From positions 1 through 64,000 of the forward strand of contig JAFSYI010000031.1 of NCBI GenBank assembly GCA_017450065.1: a DNA stretch of 64,000 nucleotides, read 5' to 3'. Positions within the stretch are counted from its first letter, which is position 1, and the number at the start of each line of letters is the position of its first letter. The position numbers were made by a program, and so were the translations under genes. The notes beneath the pieces were generated by a model, which ran no database searches, was not told where the DNA came from, and worked only from the letters and a program-made list of their open reading frames with translations. Below are positions 7,662 through 17,121 of this stretch, in pieces. Origin of the DNA: Lachnospiraceae bacterium. Its GTDB lineage: Bacteria; Bacillota; Clostridia; Lachnospirales; Lachnospiraceae.

Positions 7662-9050
7662 ATGTTCAGACAAAAGAAAGCCGTTAAGCAGGGACTTCGC
7701 ATTATAATCGTGGGATGCGGCAAGGTCGGATCCACTCTTGTGGAGATCCTAAGTAACGAAGGAAATGATATAACCATAATAGATAAGAATCCGCAGAAGC
7801 TGGAATCATTGACCAATACCTTTGATGTAATGGGAATTGAAGGAAACGGTGCCAGCTTTACTACCCAGGAAGAAGCCGGTATAAAAAACGCCGACCTTAT
7901 GATAGCCGTTACCAATTCGGATGAACTTAATCTTCTGTGCTGTACAGTTGCAAAACAGGTCGGTAACTGTGCAACCATAGCAAGGGTAAGGACTCCCGAG
8001 TATAATAAGGAAGTTCAGTATCTTACCGATCAGCTGGGGCTTGCAATGATCATAAATCCCGAGTTTGAGGTTGCTAAGGAAATATCACGCATCCTCTATC
8101 TTCCTTCGGCTCTGGAAGTCAGTTCATTCGCACACGGACAGGCCGAGCTTATAAAGTTCAAGATCTACGAGGACAGCAAGCTGAACGGAGTCCGTATATC
8201 TGAGCTCTCAGGCGTGATCAAAACCAAAATACTTATATGCGCAATAGAGCGCGATGATAAAGTCTTTATCCCATCAGGTAATGACCGCATCCTAAGCGGC
8301 GATATTATATCATTTGTTACACCGAGAAAACAGGTTAAGGATTTCTTTACCCAAATAGGAGTAAAATCCAGCAAGATTAAAGAAGTAATGATAATCGGAG
8401 GCGGAAAAGCCGCTTATTATCTGTCAAATATGCTTCTGAATATGGGAATGTCCGTTAAGATAATCGAGTCTAACAAGAACCGCTGCGAAGAATTGAGTCT
8501 TCTTCTTCCCAAGGCCATAATAATAAACGGAGACGGTACCAATGAAGAACTTCTCAAGGAAGAAGGTATAGCTACCGCTCAGGCCTTCATTCCCTTAACC
8601 GGAATTGATGAAGAAAACATAATCCTTACTCTTTATGCCAAGCAGGTGTCAGTCGCTAAGGTAATAACCAAAATAAACCGGATCAACTTCCGCGGTGTGA
8701 TCAGCAAGCTGGATCTCGGAAGCATTGTTTATCCGAGATACATTACCAGTGAGGCCATAATAGCATATGTAAGAGCCAAGAGGGCTTCTATGAATTCAAA
8801 TATCGAAGCTCTTTATCATATGTACGATCACCGTGTTGAAGCAATTGAATTCTTAATCGATAAGGAATCCGCCGCAACCGGGCAGACGCTTGCCAACCTT
8901 CCTCTTAAGAAGAGTCTCATCATTGCCCTTATAAACAGGAGCGGTAAAATCTTCATGCCCAGCGGTTCAGACAGTCTTATGGTTGGGGATTCCGTAATGA
9001 TAGTAACCACCCATACGGGCTTTAATACAATACAGGATATACTGGAATAG
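7662..9050 (+). CDS. trkA: Trk/Ktr potassium uptake regulatory subunit TrkA
   Basis: This peripheral cytoplasmic subunit gates the TrkH channel. The 462-residue protein has two RCK units: a first Rossmann nucleotide site IIIVGCGKVGSTL (about 14-26), with acidic DLMIAVTNSDELN following, and a second VMIIGGGKAAYYLS (about 243-256). Each is followed by an RCK_C-type domain, the second ending near the C-terminus (MPSGSDSLMVGDSVMIV). RCK_C domains of this family often bind cyclic di-AMP. The gene has AGGAGG 8 bases before its ATG and precedes trkH by 32 bases, forming a two-gene potassium uptake operon divergent from guaA. Confidence 0.93.
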   Translation: MFRQKKAVKQGLRIIIVGCGKVGSTLVEILSNEGNDITIIDKNPQKLESLTNTFDVMGIEGNGASFTTQEEAGIKNADLMIAVTNSDELNLLCCTVAKQVGNCATIARVRTPEYNKEVQYLTDQLGLAMIINPEFEVAKEISRILYLPSALEVSSFAHGQAELIKFKIYEDSKLNGVRISELSGVIKTKILICAIERDDKVFIPSGNDRILSGDIISFVTPRKQVKDFFTQIGVKSSKIKEVMIIGGGKAAYYLSNMLLNMGMSVKIIESNKNRCEELSLLLPKAIIINGDGTNEELLKEEGIATAQAFIPLTGIDEENIILTLYAKQVSVAKVITKINRINFRGVISKLDLGSIVYPRYITSEAIIAYVRAKRASMNSNIEALYHMYDHRVEAIEFLIDKESAATGQTLANLPLKKSLIIALINRSGKIFMPSGSDSLMVGDSVMIVTTHTGFNTIQDILE

Positions 9051-9082
9051 GTCTTATACCTGTTCCGTTAAGGAGCATATAA

Positions 9083-10552
9083 ATGAATAGTTCAGTGGTT
9101 CGCTACACATTGGGACAGGTGTTGAAGATAGAGTCGGCTCTTTTACTTCTTCCATGTGTGGTTGCACTTGTATATTTTGACAGAAACGGCATATATTTTC
9201 TTATTGTAGCCGCAATGTGCGGACTTCTTGGTTTCGGAATGACGCTTGTTAAACCTTCCTCCAATGTTTTTTATCTCAAGGAAGGCTGTATAATAACCTC
9301 ATTAAGCTGGATTTTGCTAAGCTTTTTCGGTTGTCTTCCGTTCTATTTAAGTGATACCATTCCGTCAATCACCGATGCCCTGTTCGAAACAATATCCGGT
9401 TTTACCACAACAGGAGCAAGTATCCTGTCAGAGGTTGAATCCTTAAGCGAATCAATAACCTTCTGGCGCTGCTTCACACACTGGATAGGAGGAATGGGCG
9501 TTCTTGTTTTCCTTCTTGCCATCATTCCCATAGGCGGCGGCTCACAGATCAATATTATGAAGGCAGAAAGCCCGGGGCCGTCAGTCGGAAAGCTTGTTCC
9601 CAAAATACGTTCTACGGCACGGATTCTTTATGTTATCTATTTTGTGCTTACCATAATTGAGATAATCTTTCTCACATTTGGGGACATGCCCATATTTGAG
9701 GCGATAAATACGGCAACAGCAACAGCAGGAACCGGCGGTTTCGGAGTTAAGAATGACTCTCTGACAGGTTACTCCCCTTATATCCAATGGGTAGTTACAG
9801 TATTCATGATACTTTTCGGCGTTAACTTCAACGCTTATTATCTCCTTCTTTTCAGGCAATTTAAGAAAGCCTTTACAATGGAGGAGGTTGTACACTATTT
9901 TGCCATAATCCTTATTGCAATTGGCATTATTTTCACAAGGATCGTCGGGAGCTATCAATATGCGGCTGATGCTTTAAGAGATACTGCTTTCCAGGTCGCA
10001 TCCATCATTACGACAACCGGCTTTTCCACAGCCGATTTCGATAAATGGCCGGCTGTATGCCAGACTGTACTTGTATTTCTTATGTTCATTGGTGCATGTG
10101 CCGGTTCTACCGGAGGCGGTATCAAGGTTTCAAGACTTATAATACTGCGAAAGACTATAATAAAGGAAATGACCTCATATATTCATCCCAAGAGTATTAA
10201 AAAGCTTAAAATGGATGACAAACCCGTAGAACACGAAGTGGTACGGGCAACCAACGTATTCTTTATAACCTTCGTACTTATCTTTTCTTTATCTGTGCTT
10301 CTTATAGCTATTGACGGTAATGATCTCATTACGAACTTTACGGCAGTTGCCGCTACCATAAATAATATAGGACCCGGTCTTTCGATGGTGGGTCCTACAC
10401 AGAATTTCAGTCATTTTTCAATATTCAGCAAGTATATCCTTATGTTTGACATGATTGCAGGACGTCTGGAGTTATTCCCGCTGCTCATGCTCTTCCATCC
10501 CGAACTGTGGAAGGAAATGTATGGACACTACATAAGAAAATTCAATCGATAG
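9083..10552 (+). CDS. trkH: Trk-type potassium uptake transmembrane subunit TrkH
   Basis: The 489-residue polytopic membrane protein carries the four repeated pore-loop filters of the TrkH/KtrB family. The most visible are TISGFTTTGAS (about residues 106-116), TATAGTGGFG (about 213-222) and ASIITTTGFSTAD (about 306-318). CAGSTGGGIKVSR (about 340-352) is characteristic of the segment after the third filter. It forms the K+-conducting channel controlled by TrkA, encoded just upstream. AAGGAG lies about 7 bases before the ATG. A strong hairpin terminator follows, so the operon ends here. Confidence 0.94.
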   Translation: MNSSVVRYTLGQVLKIESALLLLPCVVALVYFDRNGIYFLIVAAMCGLLGFGMTLVKPSSNVFYLKEGCIITSLSWILLSFFGCLPFYLSDTIPSITDALFETISGFTTTGASILSEVESLSESITFWRCFTHWIGGMGVLVFLLAIIPIGGGSQINIMKAESPGPSVGKLVPKIRSTARILYVIYFVLTIIEIIFLTFGDMPIFEAINTATATAGTGGFGVKNDSLTGYSPYIQWVVTVFMILFGVNFNAYYLLLFRQFKKAFTMEEVVHYFAIILIAIGIIFTRIVGSYQYAADALRDTAFQVASIITTTGFSTADFDKWPAVCQTVLVFLMFIGACAGSTGGGIKVSRLIILRKTIIKEMTSYIHPKSIKKLKMDDKPVEHEVVRATNVFFITFVLIFSLSVLLIAIDGNDLITNFTAVAATINNIGPGLSMVGPTQNFSHFSIFSKYILMFDMIAGRLELFPLLMLFHPELWKEMYGHYIRKFNR

Positions 10553-10583
10553 AATCAATGAAACATTTTATGATCATACAGAT

Positions 10584-10627
10584 CAACAGGCCGGTATAGA
10601 TTGAAAATACCAGCCTGTTCTTTATTT
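10584..10627 (+). terminator. Terminator of the trkA-trkH operon
   Basis: AACAGGC-C-GGTAT and ATACC-A-GCCTGTT pair as a 12-base-pair stem with one mismatch and a 10-base loop, followed by TTCTTTATTT. It lies 32 bases after the trkH stop and faces the convergent NlpC/P60 gene. Confidence 0.75.
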
Positions 10628-10670
10628 ACATATGTATTAATTAAGTATTTAAGATTTGAATTATCCTATA

Positions 10671-12050
10671 TCATACGATCCTTCTGACCGTAACTATCGA
10701 TCTGTACAGCGCATTGCTTATCTTTATTCCTGAAGCGGGAGTACTTGCATGTACTATCTTTCCTCCGCCGATATAGATACCTACATGACCTCCATAGTAT
10801 ATGATATCTCCCGGCTGAGCTTCTGAATAGCTGACCTCTCTTCCCACAGTCGACTGTGAATAACTGCTTCTTGGAAGGGAATATCCGAAATTACTGAATA
10901 CTGCATACGTAAAGCCTGAACAGTCGGCTCCCTCAGTCAGAGACGTACCTCCCGCAACATACGGATTGCCTACATAGTTGCAGGCAAAATTAGCGATCTC
11001 CTGTCCCTTTGCAGCATTTCCGGGTGAAGCACCGGTCGGTTTTTGCGAACTGCTGTCATCACTCTTCTTTTCCTGGGATTCCGGTGATTCCTTATTACCT
11101 TCATCCTGATCTTTATTATTGCTGCTTTCCTGCTCTTTGCTTTCCTGTTCTTTGTTTTCCTGCTCTTCTGTATTCTTCTGTGCTGGTTCCTCTTCCTGCT
11201 TTTTCTTATCCTCTTCAGACTTCTTTTTTGCTTCGTCTTCCGCTTTCTTCCTGGCTTCCGCCTCTGCCTTCTTTTTAGCCTCGGCTTCTGCCTTCTTTCT
11301 GGCTTCCTCTTCAGCTTTCTTTCTGGCTTCGTCAGCCTCTATCTGTTTAAGAACCGCCGTCTGCTGTTTTATCTGAACCTCGTATTCATTTGCCTTCTTC
11401 TTTGCTGCATTTAACTGATCGTCGAAGTTTTCAAGTGAACTCTTCTTCTCGTCTATAAGCTTCTGCAGCTCCTTACTTTCGTCAATATATTCATTCTGCA
11501 TTTCGACGAGTTCTTCTTTTTCATTTTCAAGCTTTTCCTTAAGCTGAGCCTCCTGCTCCTTGGTATGCTGATAAGTCAGTAACATTTCCCTGTCGTACTC
11601 GTACAGAAGCTCAACATAATCCGTTTTATTAACCAATTCCGCAAGGCTCTGTGACTGAAGGAACATTTCAACATACTTTTTATCACCCTTCTCATACATG
11701 AACTTAATACGTCTCTTCATGGATTCGTATTGCTGTTCTTCCTTGCCTTTGGCCTCTTCGTATTCAGCCTGTGCATCATCTATTGCTGACTGCTTAAGTT
11801 CAATATCCCCGGAAATTAAATCAACCGTAAGAAGGAGGTCTACAAGCTGAGCATCTATCTCAACTATTTCCTCCTCTACGGCTTCTCTGTTTTCTTCTAT
11901 ATTCTCTATATTACTGTTAACGGCATCCAGACCTTCCTGTGCTGCCTTCTTCTGTGCCTGAGCTTCATTCTTTGTGGTCGCGGCCACATTCATAGCCGGT
12001 GTGACCGTAAGGACTGAAGCCATGACAAGCATGATCATCCGTTTCTTCAT
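10671..12050 (-). CDS. Secreted NlpC/P60 peptidoglycan endopeptidase with long coiled coil
   Basis: The start at 12050 gives MKKRMIMLVMASVLTVTPA, a signal peptide likely cut near NVAATT; AAGGGG lies 7 bases upstream. Residues about 25-245 form a coiled coil of the PcsB/CwlO kind (VNSNIENIEENREAVEEE and later). An Ala-Lys-Glu-rich segment (KKAEAEARKKAEDEAKKK) and a Gln/Glu/Ser linker follow. The C-terminal 110 residues are an NlpC/P60 domain with the catalytic Cys in GADCSGFTYAVF and His in GGHVGIYIGGGKIVHAS. It cleaves peptide cross-links for growth or cell separation. A long leader of about 190 bases lies upstream. A frame extending to 12206 is less likely to be translated. Confidence 0.92.
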   Translation of the reverse strand: MKKRMIMLVMASVLTVTPAMNVAATTKNEAQAQKKAAQEGLDAVNSNIENIEENREAVEEEIVEIDAQLVDLLLTVDLISGDIELKQSAIDDAQAEYEEAKGKEEQQYESMKRRIKFMYEKGDKKYVEMFLQSQSLAELVNKTDYVELLYEYDREMLLTYQHTKEQEAQLKEKLENEKEELVEMQNEYIDESKELQKLIDEKKSSLENFDDQLNAAKKKANEYEVQIKQQTAVLKQIEADEARKKAEEEARKKAEAEAKKKAEAEARKKAEDEAKKKSEEDKKKQEEEPAQKNTEEQENKEQESKEQESSNNKDQDEGNKESPESQEKKSDDSSSQKPTGASPGNAAKGQEIANFACNYVGNPYVAGGTSLTEGADCSGFTYAVFSNFGYSLPRSSYSQSTVGREVSYSEAQPGDIIYYGGHVGIYIGGGKIVHASTPASGIKISNALYRSIVTVRRIV

Positions 12051-12095
12051 GAACTTACCCCTTATCATTGGGCATGAGGCTTCTCCGAAGGAGAC

Positions 12096-12141
12096 GGAGT
12101 CCTTATGCCGTTTTCGTTTCATAATCTGCTTTATACTACCC
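12096..12141 (-). promoter_or_regulatory. Bipartite conserved leader element upstream of the NlpC/P60 gene
   Basis: Box A (12118-12141, plus-strand core CTGCTTTATACTACCC) matches 22 of 24 bases at 43348-43371 upstream of the SIMPL gene. Box B (12096-12107, GGAGTCCTTATG) matches 11 of 12 at 43320-43331. Box B forms one arm of an imperfect hairpin ending at about 12069, 19 bases from the NlpC/P60 start. A shared operator, structured RNA or divergent repeat is possible; no known riboswitch was recognised. Confidence 0.45.
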
Positions 12142-12250
12142 ACGAATAACTGATTTAATAAATGTACTGCACAAATATCTGCACAGGATCCCTCAAACCT
12201 GTACATATAAAGCGCATTTTCTGATTTTGCGCACAGTTATCTATATGATA

Positions 12251-12279
12251 TTTTAACACAAATGTAACTTCTTTGTAAA
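12251..12279 (-). promoter_or_regulatory. Candidate promoter of the NlpC/P60 gene
   Basis: On the minus strand TTTACA is followed after 17 bases by TTAAAA. Transcription from here would give a 5' leader of about 190 bases before the ATG at 12050, long enough for a structured regulatory RNA. Confidence 0.4.
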
Positions 12280-12307
12280 TAATTATGTTAACAAGTTCAC
12301 AAAAGAA

Positions 12308-13699
12308 TCACAGATCGCAATTATTAACTGTCCTCGGGAAAGGAATGACATCCCTTATATTTCCGATTCCCGTAAGGTACATAACACATCTTTCGAAACC
12401 AAGGCCAAAACCGGCATGGCGTGCGGAACCGTATTTACGAAGATCAAGATAGAAATCATAATCCTCCTTCTTAAGTCCCAGCTCCTCCATCCTTGCAAGC
12501 AGCTTATCGTAATCATCCTCCCTCTGGCTTCCTCCGATTATCTCACCGATACCCGGAACAAGGCAGTCCATTGCTGCTACCGTCTTACCATCCTCATTAA
12601 GCTTCATATAGAATGCCTTTATCTCCTTCGGATAATCGGTAACAAATACAGGGCGCTTAAACTCCTTTTCGGTTAAATATCTTTCATGCTCTGTCTGCAG
12701 ATCACAACCCCAGAATACCTTATACTCGAACTCATCATTGTGCTTTTCAAGAATCTTTATGGCATCCGTATAGGTAACATGTCCGAATTCCGAACTCACC
12801 ACATGCCTTAACCTGTTTATAAGCTCTTTATCCACAAACCGGTCAAAAAACTCCATCTCCTCAGGAGCATTTTCAAGTACATAGTTAATAATATATTTAA
12901 TCATGCTCTCTGCAAGGATCATATCATCCTTAAGATCGGCAAATGCCATTTCGGGCTCGATCATCCAGAACTCGGCCGCATGCCTTGTAGTATTTGAATT
13001 CTCTGCCCTGAAGGTCGGACCAAAGGTATAAATATTCTTAAATGCCATAGCATAGGTCTCACCGTTTAACTGCCCACTTACCGTAAGATTGGTCTCCTTG
13101 CCGAAGAAATCCTGTGAATAATCAACTTTTCCGTCCTCGGTTTTGGGCGGTTCATTCATGTCAAGCGTGGTAACCCTGAACATTTCACCGGCGCCTTCAC
13201 AGTCACTGCCTGTAATGAGCGGAGTATGGACATATACAAAGCCTCTCTCCTGGAAAAACTTATGAATGGCATAGGCAGCCAGTGAGCGAACACGGAATAC
13301 CGCCTGAAAAGTGTTGGTCCTTGCCCTTAGGTGGGTTATAGTCCTTAAATACTCCATGGTATGTCTTTTTTTCTGTAAAGGATAATCAGGTGTGGATGCT
13401 CCCTCAATAACAACCTCGTCAGCCTGAATCTCAAAGGGCTGTTTGGCCTGCGGCGTTTCAACCAGGGTTCCTGTTACTATAAGAGCCGCTCCTACATTTA
13501 TCCTGTTTATCTCATCAAAATTATCAAGCTTATCTCCGTATACTATCTGCAGAGGCTCAAAGAAGGTTCCGTCGTTCATCACTATAAATCCGAAGGTCTT
13601 GCTGTCGCGGATGCTTCTCACCCATCCACCGACTGTAACTTTTTTATCATAATACTGCTCTCTGTTTCTGTATAATTCCTTAATTTCTGTTAACTCCAT
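12308..13699 (-). CDS. asnS: Asparaginyl-tRNA synthetase
   Basis: This class II aminoacyl-tRNA synthetase charges tRNA-Asn. About 463 residues from the ATG at 13699 (AAAGGCGGTGAC upstream) give the N-terminal OB-fold [19 protein letters not shown]. Motif 2 lies around [20 protein letters not shown]. The C-terminal motif 3 region [15 protein letters not shown] precedes [17 protein letters not shown], the characteristic AsnRS ending (the AspRS equivalent differs). Length and motifs are normal. It lies 68 bases downstream of the FKBP-like lipoprotein gene on the same strand, so cotranscription is possible. Confidence 0.96.
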   Translation of the reverse strand: MELTEIKELYRNREQYYDKKVTVGGWVRSIRDSKTFGFIVMNDGTFFEPLQIVYGDKLDNFDEINRINVGAALIVTGTLVETPQAKQPFEIQADEVVIEGASTPDYPLQKKRHTMEYLRTITHLRARTNTFQAVFRVRSLAAYAIHKFFQERGFVYVHTPLITGSDCEGAGEMFRVTTLDMNEPPKTEDGKVDYSQDFFGKETNLTVSGQLNGETYAMAFKNIYTFGPTFRAENSNTTRHAAEFWMIEPEMAFADLKDDMILAESMIKYIINYVLENAPEEMEFFDRFVDKELINRLRHVVSSEFGHVTYTDAIKILEKHNDEFEYKVFWGCDLQTEHERYLTEKEFKRPVFVTDYPKEIKAFYMKLNEDGKTVAAMDCLVPGIGEIIGGSQREDDYDKLLARMEELGLKKEDYDFYLDLRKYGSARHAGFGLGFERCVMYLTGIGNIRDVIPFPRTVNNCDL

Positions 13700-13767
13700 G
13701 ATGTCACCGCCTTTTCTTTTATCTGTGTTATAACTGCTCATTATTCTTCAACCTGCTGCCAAAAATG

Positions 13768-14880
13768 TTAATCTTCCGATTTGATCACCGCCTGATCTGC
13801 GAGAAATTCCTTAACCTTTGACATTAGGATGTACTCTTTGAAATCATCCATGTTTATCGATTCCATAAAATCCTGCACCGATTCGTAATTATACATTTCC
13901 ACGTATTCCTTTGTTGCTTTACTGATCTCTTCAGGCGTTACCTCTATGTTTTCGGCTTTGGCAAGAGCCATCAGAACGAGGCTTTCCTTTGCTCCATCCC
14001 TTGCATAATCCGCAGCCTGCTTCTCGAATTCCTCCTGCGTCATGCCCATAACCTGGTTAAGATATCCGTCCCAGTCCATCCCATAGGACTGTGCAAATGA
14101 TTCCGCATTCTTCCTGATAGTCTCATTCTTTAAATCAATAAGCTCCTTCGGAGGATCTGTCTTTAACTCCGAAGCATCAAGTACCTGCTGCCACAGATCT
14201 ATATACATTGCACTGTCAGCATATTCCACAGCATTTTTTTCAAGCTCTTCCTTAATCGATTCTTTGTAGGCCTCTACTGACTTGAACGCTCCGTCGGTTG
14301 CCTTTTTAACGGCTTCATCCGTGATCTCAGGCTTTTCCTTGATTGAATTGATCGTCACCTCGAATACGACCGGTTGTCCCTGAAGGCTCTCATCATTGGG
14401 ATAATGATCGGGAAAGGTAAGGTTAAGCTCCGTCTTTTCGCCTACCTTTTTACCAAGCAGCCCTTCTTCGAAGCCCGGAATGAACATCCCCGAACCTATT
14501 GTCAGATCGAAGTCTTCAGCTGTTCCTCCTTCAAAAGCCTTCCCGTCTCTTTTTCCGACAAAATTGATATTTACTATATCCCCATCCTTTATTATATCTC
14601 TGTCCGTTACCTCTTTTGCCGTAAGAAAGGATTCAACACTGTCCATCAGCTGTGCTTCGATATCTTCTTCACTGACAGCCGTTGAAAGTCTCGTAACCTC
14701 AAGTCCCTTATAGTTACCGAGCGTTACATACTTTTCAGGCTCGATACTGTCCCATATACTCTTTGCCGCGGACGAAACTGCCTCCGCTGTGTCTTTTCCC
14801 GATGTCACATCAGCACCATTACAGCCCGCCATTCCAAGGCATACGGCAAGTAAAAGGCCTGTTAGTATTCTTTTTTTCAT
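13768..14880 (-). CDS. Trigger-factor-like FKBP peptidyl-prolyl isomerase lipoprotein
   Basis: The N-terminus MKKRILTGLLLAVCLGMAGC is a lipoprotein signal peptide with lipobox GMAGC (Cys20). An FKBP-type domain follows (about 90-185; DGDIVNINFVGKRDGKAFEG, LTIGSGMFIPGFEEGLLG and the TELNLTFPDHYPND motif). A helical region like the trigger-factor C-terminal chaperone domain runs to residue 370. The ribosome-binding N-terminal domain of true trigger factor is absent and is replaced by the export signal. It probably assists folding of exported proteins outside the membrane. The FKBP motifs are complete. Confidence 0.88.
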   Translation of the reverse strand: MKKRILTGLLLAVCLGMAGCNGADVTSGKDTAEAVSSAAKSIWDSIEPEKYVTLGNYKGLEVTRLSTAVSEEDIEAQLMDSVESFLTAKEVTDRDIIKDGDIVNINFVGKRDGKAFEGGTAEDFDLTIGSGMFIPGFEEGLLGKKVGEKTELNLTFPDHYPNDESLQGQPVVFEVTINSIKEKPEITDEAVKKATDGAFKSVEAYKESIKEELEKNAVEYADSAMYIDLWQQVLDASELKTDPPKELIDLKNETIRKNAESFAQSYGMDWDGYLNQVMGMTQEEFEKQAADYARDGAKESLVLMALAKAENIEVTPEEISKATKEYVEMYNYESVQDFMESINMDDFKEYILMSKVKEFLADQAVIKSED

Positions 14881-15158
14881 ACTGTCCTCTTTCTTATATG
14901 ATTACTGTATATATCATTTCCTTGTTTGTATTCAGAAAGTCATACACCCATAAACAGACTTCGTACAATGTTATAACACACAAATACCCTAATTTAAAGG
15001 TTTTTCGTATTCAATCGTCTATTTTCCCATATCATAAGTCAAAATACCGTCATCAATCTTGCATATATGATAATCCATATGATAGAATATTATAGTCTGA
15101 TTGACAGAAACTGCGAGAATTGAATTCTTGTTAATAAATGTCCAAGGGAGGTGAGGAT
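14881..15158. other. Divergent intergenic region, no gene seen
   Basis: This 278-base AT-rich stretch separates the minus-strand FKBP lipoprotein from the plus-strand membrane protein at 15159. A TTGACA hexamer at about 15100 could be a -35 element for the rightward gene, but no good -10 follows at normal spacing. No convincing hairpin, RNA or small gene was seen. Confidence 0.5.
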
Positions 15159-15635
15159 TTGTCACCGGCTACAATTACATTGATCGTAGTTGCCGTCCTG
15201 CTGATAGGCGTGATCGTTGCCCTGTATTTCTTAGGTAAGAAGGCTCAGAAACGGCAGGCCGAGCAGGAAGCGCAGATAGCTGCCACCAAGCAGACCTACT
15301 CTATGCTGATCATCGACAAAAAGAGGATGAAGCTGAAAGATGCCGGATTGCCCGCAATAGTTCTTGAACAGACTCCAAAGATCTTAAGAGGACGCAAGCT
15401 TCCGATAGTAAAGGCAAAGATAGGGCCTCAGGTAATGTCCTTAATATGCGACGATAAGATCTTTGATCTTGTTCCTGTAAAAAAGGAAGTCAAGGCATCC
15501 GTAAGCGGAATATACATGGTGGATGTAAAGGGTCTTAGAGGTGGAAATGCCAGGGTTGAAGAAAAGCCCAAGAGCAAATTCAAACAGGCTGTTGAAAGGC
15601 TTCAGGAAAAAGCAGGCGCTAAACCAATAAAATAG
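15159..15635 (+). CDS. Single-pass membrane protein, uncharacterised, with a probable TTG start
   Basis: The protein is about 158 residues: one N-terminal membrane segment (ATITLIVVAVLLIGVIVALY), a Lys/Gln/Glu-rich segment, then a soluble domain of about 90 residues with repeated Lys and a basic tail. The upstream ATG at 15138 has no ribosome binding site, whereas GGGAGG lies 7 bases before the TTG at 15159; the ATG frame would also place the SD sequence inside the gene. The topology suggests an N-out, C-cytoplasmic anchor somewhat like YajC, but I do not recognise the family. It stands alone, with a terminator just downstream. Confidence 0.75.
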   Translation: MSPATITLIVVAVLLIGVIVALYFLGKKAQKRQAEQEAQIAATKQTYSMLIIDKKRMKLKDAGLPAIVLEQTPKILRGRKLPIVKAKIGPQVMSLICDDKIFDLVPVKKEVKASVSGIYMVDVKGLRGGNARVEEKPKSKFKQAVERLQEKAGAKPIK

Positions 15636-15644
15636 GAAAAACCG

Positions 15645-15677
15645 GAAAAGGACGGTTGATCACCGTCCTTTTCTTAC
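15645..15677 (+). terminator. Strong rho-independent terminator
   Basis: A 12-base-pair perfect stem GAAAAGGACGGT/ACCGTCCTTTTC with a 5-base loop TGATC lies 9 bases after the stop of the preceding membrane protein gene. The A-rich 5' arm makes it partly bidirectional, and it sits between convergent genes, the other being galU. Confidence 0.85.
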
Positions 15678-15706
15678 ATTATTAAAGATACCGTCCAAAC
15701 CGGTTT

Positions 15707-16597
15707 TTATTCATAATCCAGCATCTCATCCATATTCTCATTCAAAGCCTTAATATATCCAAGCATCTCATCCTTAATCTCGGGATTTCTCAGCGCGAAT
15801 TCCACATTAGCCTGGATGAATCCGCATTTTGTTCCAACATCATATCTGTGACCCTTGAAATCATATGCATACATTGCTTCATCTTTCGACATACGCCTTA
15901 AAGCATCTGTAAGCTGTATCTCTCCGCCTGTTCCGGCATCCTGAGTCTCAAGATAAGAGAATATCGAAGGCGTTATGATATATCTTCCGAGAATAGCTAT
16001 ATCGGACGGGGCATCCTCAACAGCCGGTTTTTCAACAAGATCCTTTACCTTGTATACCCTGTCATCAATAAGCTTGCAATCTGCAATACCGTATTTGTTA
16101 ACAACCTCATGTGCTACCTTCTGCACACCCAGCACAGATGTTTTATATTCGTTGTAAATATCGATCATCTGACCTATGCATGGCTGCCTGGAAACAACCA
16201 CATCATCACCCAAAAGTACGGCGAAAGGCTCATTTCCTATGAAATGTCTTGCGGTAAGTATGGCATGTCCCAGACCTCTTGGCTCTTTCTGCCTGATATA
16301 GTGTATATTTGCCATCTCGGATATTTCCCTTACCATATCAAGCATTTCCTGTTTACCACTCTTTTCAAGCTCAAGCTCCAGCTCAATAGAACGGTCAAAG
16401 TGATCCTCTATGGATCTCTTATTTCGTCCCGTAACAATAATGATGTCCTGTATTCCGGATGCAACAGCTTCCTCAATGATATACTGGATAGTAGGCTTAT
16501 CCACTATTGCCAGCATTTCCTTCGGCTGTGCCTTCGTTGCCGGCAGGAATCTCGTACCAAGACCTGCTGCCGGTATGATCGCTTTTCTTACCTTCAT
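15707..16597 (-). CDS. galU: UTP-glucose-1-phosphate uridylyltransferase
   Basis: The enzyme makes UDP-glucose from UTP and glucose 1-phosphate, for envelope polysaccharides and the Leloir pathway. The 296-residue protein starts [20 protein letters not shown], the nucleotidyltransferase signature, with [19 protein letters not shown] next (about 22-40). [25 protein letters not shown] (Asp ligand region) and [20 protein letters not shown] follow. Length is normal for bacterial GalU. It lies 48 bases downstream of the DUF1934 gene on the same strand and is probably cotranscribed. Confidence 0.95.
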   Translation of the reverse strand: MKVRKAIIPAAGLGTRFLPATKAQPKEMLAIVDKPTIQYIIEEAVASGIQDIIIVTGRNKRSIEDHFDRSIELELELEKSGKQEMLDMVREISEMANIHYIRQKEPRGLGHAILTARHFIGNEPFAVLLGDDVVVSRQPCIGQMIDIYNEYKTSVLGVQKVAHEVVNKYGIADCKLIDDRVYKVKDLVEKPAVEDAPSDIAILGRYIITPSIFSYLETQDAGTGGEIQLTDALRRMSKDEAMYAYDFKGHRYDVGTKCGFIQANVEFALRNPEIKDEMLGYIKALNENMDEMLDYE

Positions 16598-16645
16598 CTC
16601 TTTTCTCCTCGTATATTTTTTATTAATTTAATGGTAACTAAATGT

Positions 16646-17095
16646 TCAGCTTAATATGATCTCTTCGCTTCCATCCCTTGACTGTATATCCATATGCAGC
16701 GTACAGTCTGCAATATGTTCATAATTAATATCCAGGGAATACGCTATATCAACCTGTATGCTCTCATCCTTCTCTACCACATCTACCCTGCTTGCATCCA
16801 CACCTAAAAGCATGCTCCCGTAAGGCGTTATATAGTTGGTCATATTTCTCTTATTCTGTTCAAATGACATATCAACATTGGTAAAACCACTCTTTGTGAT
16901 ATGGAATCCATCCGAATCAAATCTCGCAATATTCTTCGTTACTTCTTCCTGTTCCCCAAATATCTCATCATATAAAAGGTAATGCTTATTATTCTTCTTA
17001 TAATAGCTTCCGCTTGTAACAAGCTCTATCTTATCCGATTCCCTGTCTTTATCAGACTGTATTCCGGATATGGTGATCAATACATCCTTTTTCAT
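16646..17095 (-). CDS. DUF1934 family beta-barrel protein
   Basis: The 149-residue cytoplasmic protein matches the DUF1934 (YwiB-like) pattern. It has an N-terminal MKKDVLITISGIQ, then KIELVTSGSYYKKNNKHYLLYDE, a central ITKSGFTNVDMSFEQNKRNM with a NYITPYGSMLLGV segment, and a C-terminal IAYSLDINYEHIADCTLHMDI. The fold is a lipocalin-like barrel of unknown ligand. The gene precedes galU with a 48-base gap. Its promoter region contains a 12-base GntR-type motif shared with the neighbouring gntR-ispE promoter. AGGAGG lies 7 bases upstream of the start. Confidence 0.85.
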   Translation of the reverse strand: MKKDVLITISGIQSDKDRESDKIELVTSGSYYKKNNKHYLLYDEIFGEQEEVTKNIARFDSDGFHITKSGFTNVDMSFEQNKRNMTNYITPYGSMLLGVDASRVDVVEKDESIQVDIAYSLDINYEHIADCTLHMDIQSRDGSEEIILS

Positions 17096-17121
17096 AATCT
17101 GCCTCCTGTAAGACGACTATA

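Noticed and set aside
11009-11376. Cys/Phe/Ser-rich plus-strand reading frames opposite the NlpC/P60 linker
   Set aside because: They are antisense to the Ala-Lys-Glu repeats and have no ribosome binding site.
12051-12250. NlpC/P60 leader as a cyclic di-AMP (ydaO) riboswitch
   Set aside because: Such switches often precede NlpC genes, but the conserved ydaO core sequences were not found in the leader.
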